From assembly GCA_038239195.1 (NCBI GenBank), contig JBBSEZ010000559.1, positions 1 to 5,598 of the forward strand: 5,598 nt of DNA, read 5' to 3'. Positions 1 to 2,896 of the stretch are shown here, in pieces. A program made the translations under genes and the position numbers. The notes below the pieces were generated by a model. That model searched no databases. It was given only the letters and a program-made list of their open reading frames with translations, and had not been told where the DNA came from. The stretch comes from JBBSEZ01 sp038239195. GTDB taxonomy: Bacteria > Planctomycetota > Planctomycetia > Gemmatales > Gemmataceae. The stretch's first letter is position 1. Each line of letters opens with the position of its first letter.

Positions 1-63
1 CCCCCCCCCCCCCCCCCGCCCCCGGCCGGCCCCGTACACCCCCGCACAACCCCAATGCACCCC
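1..63. other. C-rich tract at the left edge (C17 plus repeated C runs)
   Basis: The window opens with 17 consecutive C, followed by runs of four or five C at 19-23, 30-33, 39-43, 50-53 and 60-63. On the - strand these are at least five closely spaced G runs, which could form a G-quadruplex. A long homopolymer at a contig end is also typical of an assembly or two-colour sequencing artefact, so the C17 part may not be real. No gene is seen here. Confidence 0.6.
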
Positions 64-88
64 GCCGATGAAGCCCCGCAGTCCAAAA

Positions 89-373
89 TTATCCGCGAAC
101 CTCCCGCGCGAGGAGGCGTCTATCAAGGTGTAAGGCAGGACGAAGGGTTGAGAAAACCTCTCCACCCAAGATCGACACCCTTGAGCAAACGATGACGAAC
201 CTGGAAGGCCAGCATGGGAACGCGAACAGCAAGGCCGGGCACCCGGCCGGTGCGTGGGCGAAAGGCCTTCCCGCCCTGCATTTGCTCTTGTGACACCGAG
301 CGGACTTCGCCAACGGAGCAGAAGATCGCTTGCAGGCCAGGTGTCACGAGAAGGGTGCCTGGCCTTCTCTTTT
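89..373 (+). ncRNA. Structured leader upstream of the tRNA array (unknown RNA)
   Basis: This 285-nt stretch has no convincing gene but is rich in inverted repeats. Visible stems are 100-104 with 112-116; 123-131 with 175-184 (nine pairs and one bulge), which encloses 146-149 with 155-158; 201-204 with 209-212; 233-238 with 243-248; 290-297 with 340-347 (eight pairs); and 335-341 with 358-364 (seven pairs). The last two compete with each other, and the second also competes with the terminator-like stem at 348-369. I recognise no known RNA family: the tmRNA, RNase P and SRP RNA signatures were not found. Its position directly before the first tRNA, with mutually exclusive hairpins, suggests a transcript leader or attenuator. 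That role is inference. Confidence 0.35.
348..373 (+). terminator. Terminator-like hairpin abutting tRNA-Phe
   Basis: GAGAAGG (348-354) pairs with CCTTCTC (363-369) across an 8-nt loop, and TTTT follows at 370-373. This has the form of an intrinsic terminator with a short U tract. The last T is immediately 5' of G1 of tRNA-Phe. Either it ends an upstream RNA or it acts as a conditional terminator for the array. The overlapping stem 335-341 with 358-364 could act as an antiterminator. Confidence 0.5.
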
Positions 374-445
374 GGGCCGGTAGCTGAGACGGCTTAGCGC
401 TGGACTGAAAACCCGGAGACGAGGATTCGATCGCCTTCCGGCCCA
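374..445 (+). tRNA. tRNA-Phe(GAA)
   Basis: The acceptor GGGCCGG (374-380) pairs perfectly with CCGGCCC (438-444), and the discriminator is A445. The anticodon loop CTGAAAA gives GAA. The T-loop is TTCGATC. The fold has blemishes: an A-C mismatch closes the anticodon stem (31-39), and an A-G mismatch lies at the T-stem pair 53-61, which is normally G-C. No CCA is encoded; CTC follows. It is the first tRNA of the array and starts directly after a terminator-like hairpin. Confidence 0.88.
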
Positions 446-452
446 CTCTCTC

Positions 453-524
453 GGCCTGTTCGTCTAACGGTCAGGACGCTGGTCTTTCAATCCGGAAACA
501 GGGGCTCGACTCCCCTACAGGCCA
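453..524 (+). tRNA. tRNA-Glu(TTC)
   Basis: The acceptor GGCCTGT pairs with ACAGGCC (517-523), with discriminator A524. The loop CTTTCAA gives anticodon TTC. The T-arm is AGGGG/CCCCT with loop CTCGACT, so position 54 is C instead of the near-universal T. The anticodon stem has a T-T mismatch next to the loop. It is followed by TTCC, making it one of the few tRNAs here without the CT trailer. It lies 7 nt after tRNA-Phe. Confidence 0.93.
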
Positions 525-616
525 TTCCGCGCAAGCCCGCCCCACGTGGGCGTTCAGAATGTGAGGAAGAAGATGGTTTCCCTCCACCGACTAAAACGCC
601 GCCCCCCCGAACGAAT
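525..616 (+). other. Spacer between tRNA-Glu and tRNA-Lys
   Basis: This 92-nt gap has a hairpin, CGCCC (538-542) with GGGCG (548-552). It has no T-loop motif, so no missed tRNA is supported. A 26-codon reading frame from 573 runs into tRNA-Lys and is not credible. Confidence 0.4.
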
Positions 617-688
617 GGGGTCGTGGCGTAACGGCAGCGTACACGCCTTTTAAGCGTTGAGGTGTGGGTTCGAGTCCCACCGACCCTA
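617..688 (+). tRNA. tRNA-Lys(TTT)
   Basis: The acceptor GGGGTCG (617-623) pairs with CGACCCT (681-687) and starts with a G1-T72 wobble; the discriminator is A688. The anticodon loop CTTTTAA gives TTT. The T-arm GTGGG/CCCAC encloses TTCGAGT. The outermost anticodon-stem pair (27-43) is a C-T mismatch. No CCA is encoded; CTG follows. Confidence 0.92.
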
Positions 689-722
689 CTGCGGTCCTTC
701 GACAATTCGGCGAACGATGAAA

Positions 723-793
723 GCGCCCGTGATGTAATGGTAGCCTGCTGCCTTGCCGAGGCGGAAGCGCGGGTTCGATTCCCGCTGGGCGCT
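723..793 (+). tRNA. tRNA-Gly(GCC)
   Basis: The acceptor GCGCCCG (723-729) pairs with TGGGCGC (786-792). The discriminator is T793, as expected for bacterial tRNA-Gly. The loop TTGCCGA in a CTGCC/GGCGG stem gives anticodon GCC. The T-arm is GCGGG-TTCGATT-CCCGC. The D-stem is weak, with one mismatch. CTG follows and no CCA is encoded. Confidence 0.93.
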
Positions 794-822
794 CTGGCGA
801 CCGTGCCCTACCTCAGGAGCAT

Positions 823-893
823 ACAAACTTCGCGCAATGGTAGCGCAACAGCCTCTGAAGCTGTCTGTGTGGGTTCGATTCCCTCAGTTTACT
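823..893 (+). tRNA. tRNA-Gln(CTG) with an imperfect acceptor stem
   Basis: The D-stem (GCGC 832-835 with GCGC 843-846) and the anticodon stem (ACAGC/GCTGT) are perfect, and the loop CTCTGAA gives CTG. The T-loop TTCGATT is normal, with one T-T mismatch in the T-stem. Only five acceptor pairs form (825-829 with 886-890). The first two positions, A823 and C824, do not pair with A891 and C892. If the CT trailer rule of the array applies, A891 would be the discriminator of a five-pair acceptor, and CT would be 892-893. It could be a decaying gene, a tRNA needing end repair, or one with a shortened acceptor stem. Confidence 0.75.
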
Positions 894-925
894 CGACGCT
901 TCTGCGACTTGCATGGCCGCCTATT

Positions 926-998
926 CGGGATGTGGGAAAGTGGGAAATCCGCCTGGCTGGGGGCCAGGAAACCGCCGGTTCGAGCCCGGCCATCCCGA
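926..998 (+). tRNA. tRNA-Pro(GGG)
   Basis: The acceptor CGGGATG (926-932) pairs with CATCCCG (991-997). C1-G72 and discriminator A998 are typical of bacterial tRNA-Pro. The stem CCTGG/CCAGG with loop CTGGGGG gives anticodon GGG. The T-arm GCCGG-TTCGAGC-CCGGC is perfect. CTG follows and no CCA is encoded. Confidence 0.94.
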
Positions 999-1008
999 CT
1001 GCACCGAC

Positions 1009-1080
1009 GGGCAAGTAGCTCAGCGGCCGAGCAGGTGTTTGTTAAACACCAGGACGTGGGTTCGATCCCCACCTTGCCCT
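1009..1080 (+). tRNA. tRNA-Asn(GTT), first copy, discriminator T
   Basis: The acceptor GGGCAAG pairs with CTTGCCC (1073-1079). The D-stem is GCTC/GAGC, and the anticodon stem GGTGT/ACACC has loop TTGTTAA (GTT). The T-arm is GTGGG-TTCGATC-CCCAC. All stems are perfect. The discriminator is T1080, whereas bacterial tRNA-Asn normally has G73. The array has a second Asn(GTT) at 2283 with the usual G, so this copy is the odd one. CTG follows. Confidence 0.92.
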
Positions 1081-1139
1081 CTGGCAAAAAATCGCGTCAC
1101 AACCCCTGCCCTCGGGCGTATGTGGAGGTGAAGGGACGA

Positions 1140-1250
1140 ATGGAACAGAACGAACAGCACCGCCTCGGGCCGCCCGCCCAACGGCCCGAGGCGGCCCGCA
1201 GGACAAAGGCGAAAAAGGGCCCCGAACCTCAGGAACGCCAGGCTGTCTGA
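1140..1250 (+). CDS. Possible 36-aa small protein in the largest array spacer
   Basis: The 181-nt gap between tRNA-Asn and tRNA-Leu contains an ATG at 1140 preceded by GGAGGTG (1124-1130), a good ribosome binding site that ends about ten bases upstream. The frame closes with TGA at 1248-1250, 12 nt before tRNA-Leu. The product would be hydrophilic and low in complexity, rich in Gln, Glu, Arg, Lys, Pro and Ala, with no membrane segment or recognisable domain. I do not recognise it. A perfect 12-bp inverted repeat (1161-1193) lies inside the frame and may be the real function of this spacer. Chance is a serious alternative in such GC-rich DNA. Confidence 0.25.
   Translation: MEQNEQHRLGPPAQRPEAARRTKAKKGPEPQERQAV
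1161..1193 (+). repeat. Perfect 12-bp inverted repeat in the array spacer
   Basis: Bases 1161-1172 (CGCCTCGGGCCG) are exactly complementary to 1182-1193 across a 9-nt loop. No T tract follows, so it is not a standard terminator. It may be a processing or stability hairpin in the array transcript. Confidence 0.7.
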
Positions 1251-1261
1251 AAGAACGAAAG

Positions 1262-1335
1262 GCCCGGCTACGCCAACTGGTCGAGCGGCCCGGCTTAAAC
1301 CCGGGAGAGTGTGGGTTCGACTCCCACGCCGGGCA
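1262..1335 (+). tRNA. tRNA-Leu(TAA) with short variable loop
   Basis: The acceptor GCCCGGC (1262-1268) pairs perfectly with GCCGGGC (1328-1334), with discriminator A1335. The anticodon stem CCCGG/CCGGG with loop CTTAAAC gives TAA, which reads UUA. The T-arm GTGGG-TTCGACT-CCCAC is perfect. Only five bases (1306-1310) separate the anticodon and T stems, whereas bacterial tRNA-Leu normally has a long variable arm. The total is 74 nt. The discriminator A fits leucyl-tRNA synthetase recognition. CCTG follows, one base off the array's usual CT trailer. Confidence 0.9.
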
Positions 1336-1350
1336 CCTGCGAGCGGAAGC

Positions 1351-1424
1351 GGCTCGGTAGGCAACGGGCAGACCACCTGAGTTTAGAGCTCGGGATGCTG
1401 TGGGTTCGATTCCCACCCGAGCCA
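1351..1424 (+). tRNA. tRNA-Leu(TAG) with short variable loop
   Basis: The acceptor GGCTCGG (1351-1357) pairs perfectly with CCGAGCC (1417-1423), with discriminator A1424. The anticodon stem CTGAG/CTCGG with loop TTTAGAG gives TAG (reads CUA). The T-arm is GTGGG-TTCGATT-CCCAC. The variable region is six bases (1394-1399), not a leucine-type long arm. The D-stem is reduced to about two GC pairs. CTG follows. Confidence 0.87.
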
Positions 1425-1441
1425 CTGGAAGGCCGATTTAC

Positions 1442-1511
1442 AAGGGCGTGCTCCTGGGAGGGCAGTGCGGCTCCAACCCGTACGGAGAGGGTTCGAATCC
1501 TTCCGTCCTTG
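1442..1511 (+). tRNA. tRNA-Trp(CCA)
   Basis: The acceptor AAGGGCG (1442-1448) pairs with CGTCCTT (1504-1510), with one G-T wobble. Discriminator G1511 is as usual for bacterial tRNA-Trp. The loop CTCCAAC gives anticodon CCA. The T-arm is GAGGG-TTCGAAT-CCTTC. CTC follows and no CCA is encoded. Confidence 0.93.
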
Positions 1512-1520
1512 CTCTCGACT

Positions 1521-1600
1521 GTGGCGACTGGGCACTGGCGAGCCCACCCGGCTGTAACCCGGGCGCAATCGCTGTGCAGGTTCAACTCCTGCTCGCCACG
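1521..1600 (+). tRNA. tRNA-Tyr(GTA), class II
   Basis: The acceptor GTGGCGA (1521-1527) pairs perfectly with TCGCCAC (1593-1599). The anticodon stem CCCGG/CCGGG with loop CTGTAAC gives GTA. The variable region is 12 bases (1564-1575) and can form a short stem, as expected for bacterial tRNA-Tyr. The T-arm is GCAGG-TTCAACT-CCTGC. The discriminator is G1600, whereas A is usual for bacterial Tyr. CTT follows. Confidence 0.92.
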
Positions 1601-1606
1601 CTTTTT

Positions 1607-1676
1607 CCCGGACGGGCCAGTGCTCAGTGGTGGCTCATAACCACCGCATGCCAGGTGCGACCCCTGTGGTCCGGGA
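1607..1676 (+). tRNA. tRNA-Met(CAT), irregular; possibly Ile-CAT
   Basis: The acceptor CCCGGAC (1607-1613) pairs perfectly with GTCCGGG (1669-1675), with discriminator A1676. The anticodon stem GGTGG/CCACC is perfect, and loop CTCATAA gives CAT. The rest is degenerate. No good D-stem forms, the T-loop is TGCGACC (G at the usual T55), and the T-stem needs a bulged T1667. It lacks the GGG/CCC anticodon-stem pairs of initiators, so elongator Met is likelier. A CAT tRNA modified to read AUA (Ile) cannot be excluded, and the array has no other Ile tRNA. CTC follows. Confidence 0.72.
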
Positions 1677-1686
1677 CTCGTTCGCT

Positions 1687-1760
1687 GGCCACGTAGACCA
1701 ATCGGCAGAGTCATCCGTTTCAAAAGCGGAACAGTCTCGGTTCGATCCCGAGCGTGGCTA
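1687..1760 (+). tRNA. tRNA-Leu(CAA) with short variable loop
   Basis: The acceptor GGCCACG (1687-1693) pairs with CGTGGCT (1753-1759), starting with a G1-T72 wobble; the discriminator is A1760. The anticodon stem TCCGT/GCGGA with loop TTCAAAA gives CAA. The T-arm is CTCGG-TTCGATC-CCGAG. The variable loop is five bases (1731-1735). Its D-arm starts TAGACCAA, as in the two leucine tRNAs that follow, suggesting local duplication. CTG follows. Confidence 0.9.
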
Positions 1761-1771
1761 CTGAGTTCGAG

Positions 1772-1846
1772 GGCACCGTAGACCAACGGGCAGGAGTCGT
1801 CTGGCCGAGATCCAGAACAGTGTGGGTTCAAATCCCACCGGTGCCA
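1772..1846 (+). tRNA. tRNA-Leu(GAG) with short variable loop and C33
   Basis: The acceptor GGCACCG (1772-1778) pairs perfectly with CGGTGCC (1839-1845), with discriminator A1846. The stem TCTGG/CCAGA with loop CCGAGAT gives GAG. Position 33 is C instead of the near-invariant U. The D-stem is GAC/GTC. The T-arm is GTGGG-TTCAAAT-CCCAC. The variable loop is five bases (1817-1821). CTG follows. Confidence 0.9.
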
Positions 1847-1857
1847 CTGCTTTTCGC

Positions 1858-1932
1858 GGGGACATAGACCAACTGGCAGGAGTCGTCTGTCTCAGGAACA
1901 GAAATGTCCGGGTTCGAATCCCGGTGTCCCCA
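1858..1932 (+). tRNA. tRNA-Leu(CAG) with short variable loop
   Basis: The acceptor GGGGACA (1858-1864) pairs perfectly with TGTCCCC (1925-1931), with discriminator A1932. The stem TCTGT/ACAGA with loop CTCAGGA gives CAG. The T-arm is CCGGG-TTCGAAT-CCCGG. The variable loop is five bases (1903-1907). It is near-identical in the D-arm to Leu(GAG), 11 nt upstream. CTC follows. With its relatives it completes anticodons for all six leucine codons. Confidence 0.92.
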
Positions 1933-1945
1933 CTCCACCACCCGA

Positions 1946-2023
1946 CGGGGCGGCCGTCGCCGGCAGTAAAGACAGGCCGGGGCCCCCTGTGTCGATTGTC
2001 GCCTGCCGGCAACCGCCGCCCCG
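1946..2023 (+). other. Long two-part hairpin in the Leu-Val spacer
   Basis: The 116-nt gap 1933-2048 folds strongly. Bases 1946-1953 pair with 2016-2023 (eight pairs). After an internal loop, 1959-1966 pairs with 2003-2010 (eight pairs). The apical part holds a further stem, 1972-1976 with 1986-1990. I recognise no RNA family or missed tRNA. It may space or punctuate the long array transcript. Confidence 0.55.
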
Positions 2024-2048
2024 CCGGGGAAAGGAAGAGGAAACGAAT

Positions 2049-2121
2049 GGTCCCGTGGTCCAATGGCCCACGATGCCGCTCTTACAAAGCGGAGACGATG
2101 GTTCGATTCCATCCGGGACTA
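2049..2121 (+). tRNA. tRNA-Val(TAC)
   Basis: The acceptor GGTCCCG (2049-2055) pairs with CGGGACT (2114-2120), starting with a G1-T72 wobble; the discriminator is A2121. The anticodon stem CCGCT/AGCGG with loop CTTACAA gives TAC. The T-arm GATGG-TTCGATT-CCATC is perfect. CTG follows and no CCA is encoded. Confidence 0.93.
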
Positions 2122-2127
2122 CTGATC

Positions 2128-2198
2128 GCCGCGTTCTTCTACCGGCAGGATCTCTGGTTCTCAGCCAGAAGAAACGGGTTCGATTCCCGTACGCGGTA
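2128..2198 (+). tRNA. tRNA-Glu(CTC)
   Basis: The acceptor GCCGCGT (2128-2134) pairs with ACGCGGT (2191-2197), starting with a G1-T72 wobble; the discriminator is A2198. The stem TCTGG/CCAGA with loop TTCTCAG gives CTC, a second Glu isoacceptor beside the TTC gene at 453. The T-arm is ACGGG-TTCGATT-CCCGT. CTG follows. Confidence 0.92.
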
Positions 2199-2202
2199 CT
2201 GT

Positions 2203-2276
2203 GGGGGCGCATGTCCGCTGGGGCGCGAGGATGTCTTGCAAACAACTTGTTGTGGGTTCGATTCCCACCGTCTCCA
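2203..2276 (+). tRNA. tRNA-Ala(TGC)
   Basis: The acceptor GGGGGCG (2203-2209) pairs with CGTCTCC (2269-2275). The third pair is G-T, the G3-U70 identity element of tRNA-Ala. The discriminator is A2276. The loop CTTGCAA gives TGC, and the anticodon stem has one A-A mismatch. The T-arm is GTGGG-TTCGATT-CCCAC. The D-arm is irregular. CTC follows. It lies only 4 nt after tRNA-Glu. Confidence 0.88.
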
Positions 2277-2282
2277 CTCCAT

Positions 2283-2354
2283 TCCCCTGTCGTTCAACGG
2301 GTAGGACCGGGCGCTGTTAACGCTCATATCCAGGTTCGAATCCTGGTGGGGGAG
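2283..2354 (+). tRNA. tRNA-Asn(GTT), second copy, canonical
   Basis: The acceptor TCCCCTG (2283-2289) pairs with TGGGGGA (2347-2353). T1-A72 and discriminator G2354 match ordinary bacterial tRNA-Asn. The stem GGGCG/CGCTC with loop CTGTTAA gives GTT. The T-arm is CCAGG-TTCGAAT-CCTGG. CTG follows. Confidence 0.94.
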
Positions 2355-2363
2355 CTGATCGAA

Positions 2364-2449
2364 GGAAGGTAGCCGGATACGGTTGGCCGGGCCACCCTGG
2401 AAAGGTGGTTCCCCTTCGGGGGATGAGGGCTCGAATCCCTTGCCTTCCG
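2364..2449 (+). tRNA. tRNA-Ser(GGA), class II
   Basis: The acceptor GGAAGGT (2364-2370) pairs with GCCTTCC (2442-2448), with discriminator G2449. The stem CCACC/GGTGG with loop CTGGAAA gives GGA. The long variable arm is present: CCCC (2411-2414), TTCG loop, GGGG (2419-2422). The T-loop is CTCGAAT, with C at position 54. At 86 nt this is a proper class II tRNA, in contrast to the leucine tRNAs of the array. CTG follows. Confidence 0.94.
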
Positions 2450-2458
2450 CTGCGAAAG

Positions 2459-2529
2459 GGGCTGCTGGTCCAATAGGAAGACGCCGCCGTCGCATGGCGG
2501 AAATCGGGGTGCGACTCCCCGGCGGTCCA
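2459..2529 (+). tRNA. tRNA-Ala(CGC)
   Basis: The acceptor GGGCTGC (2459-2465) pairs with GCGGTCC (2522-2528). The third pair, G2461-T2526, is the alanine G3-U70 identity element. The discriminator is A2529. The stem CCGCC/GGCGG with loop GTCGCAT gives CGC, specific for GCG codons. The T-arm is CGGGG/CCCCG, but its loop is TGCGACT, with G at the usual T55, as in tRNA-Met. CTG follows. Confidence 0.88.
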
Positions 2530-2534
2530 CTGAT

Positions 2535-2609
2535 GGTGTTTGTGGTGTAGCGGTTTCTGCACGTCTGCCTGTGGAGCAGAAGGTGAGGGTTCGACTCCCT
2601 TCAGACACC
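2535..2609 (+). tRNA. tRNA-His(GTG)
   Basis: The acceptor GTGTTTG (2536-2542) pairs with CAGACAC (2602-2608). The extra G at 2535 pairs with discriminator C2609, the G-1:C73 hallmark of tRNA-His. The stem TCTGC/GCAGA with loop CTGTGGA gives GTG. The T-arm is GAGGG-TTCGACT-CCCTT. CTG follows. It is the last recognisable tRNA of the array. Confidence 0.95.
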
Positions 2610-2615
2610 CTGATC

Positions 2616-2647
2616 GCGGCCCCGGCCAGCCCCTGGCCCGGGGCCGC
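2616..2647 (+). terminator. Strong 14-bp hairpin after the tRNA array
   Basis: GCGGCCCC (2616-2623) pairs with GGGGCCGC (2640-2647), and GGCCAG (2624-2629) pairs with CTGGCC (2633-2638), with a 3-nt loop and one bulged C. It sits 6 nt after tRNA-His. What follows (CTCTCGTTCG) is not a T tract, so it may be a processing or stability hairpin rather than an intrinsic terminator. Confidence 0.45.
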
Positions 2648-2666
2648 CTCTCGTTCGCCTCGCCTT

Positions 2667-2772
2667 CGGAAACGGGCCCAACTGCCCGCAGGGATTACAT
2701 CTATGGTGGTCCTAAGGTAGCGACAATCGGGCGACCGATCTAGCGAACGGCACTCGAAGTCTCTCGCAGACG
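2667..2772 (+). rRNA. Divergent 23S rRNA domain IV fragment (H69 to H71-like)
   Basis: Bases 2708-2723 (GGTCCTAAGGTAGCGA) match exactly the near-universal bacterial 23S segment that follows helix 69 (E. coli about 1921-1936, numbering from memory). Directly upstream, 2693-2698 pairs with 2706-2711 around a 7-nt loop, ATCTATG, in the register of H69 (loop AACTATA in E. coli). All six stem pairs form although most bases differ. The loop position equivalent to A1913 is T, and that of A1918 is G. Downstream, ATCGG (2726-2730) pairs with CCGAT (2735-2739) around GCGA, matching H71 with a shortened loop. GCGAACGG follows, close to the rRNA CACGAATGG. A GTCT/AGAC hairpin (2759-2771) sits where rRNA has GTCTC/GAGAC. 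Upstream, CGGAAACGGGCC (2667-2678) resembles the rRNA segment CGGTAAACGGCGGCC. No peptidyl transferase or sarcin-ricin motif was found, so this is a fragment, not a full 23S gene. Confidence 0.6.
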
Positions 2773-2827
2773 ACGGGCGCCAGTCAACGGTTCGGCGGCG
2801 GGCAACCGGCGCCGGATACGGACGGCC

Positions 2828-2844
2828 AGGCAGCAATGCCTTTT
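2828..2844 (+). terminator. Small terminator-like hairpin
   Basis: AGGCA (2828-2832) pairs with TGCCT (2837-2841) around a GCAA tetraloop, followed by a short T run to 2844. It is weak as a terminator because it has only five pairs and four Ts. It lies downstream of the rRNA-like element and may help end the array transcript. Confidence 0.4.
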
Positions 2845-2848
2845 CTCT

Positions 2849-2873
2849 GCCCCCTTCGTTGGGCTTGTTTTTT
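2849..2873 (+). terminator. Likely intrinsic terminator of the RNA transcript
   Basis: GCCC (2849-2852) pairs with GGGC (2861-2864), followed by TTG and six Ts (2868-2873). The stem is short but the T tract is the longest in the window. It sits between the rRNA-like element and the ribosome binding site of the next gene, so the array and the protein gene may be separate transcripts. Confidence 0.5.
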
Positions 2874-2896
2874 CCTCCCCGTGGGAGGGCCGCGCG

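Noticed and set aside
180..250. Possible SRP RNA-like CTGGAAGGCCAGC segment
   Set aside because: The conserved SRP domain IV loops do not align beyond a few bases, and the hairpin is only four pairs.
573..653. 26-codon frame with a purine-rich upstream sequence between tRNA-Glu and tRNA-Lys
   Set aside because: It stops inside the anticodon arm of tRNA-Lys, so it is almost surely chance.
374..2609. Suppressor tRNAs that would read stop codons
   Set aside because: No anticodon TTA, CTA or TCA was found. TAA and TAG here are leucine anticodons, not stop codons being read.
374..2609. Genome-encoded CCA ends
   Set aside because: Apparent CCA strings at tRNA ends belong to the acceptor stem plus discriminator; the next bases are CT.
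662..2743. Many 60-180 codon frames across the tRNA array on both strands
   Set aside because: Their translations are repeated T-arm peptides such as GSNPTG or GFEP, produced by reading through tRNA genes.
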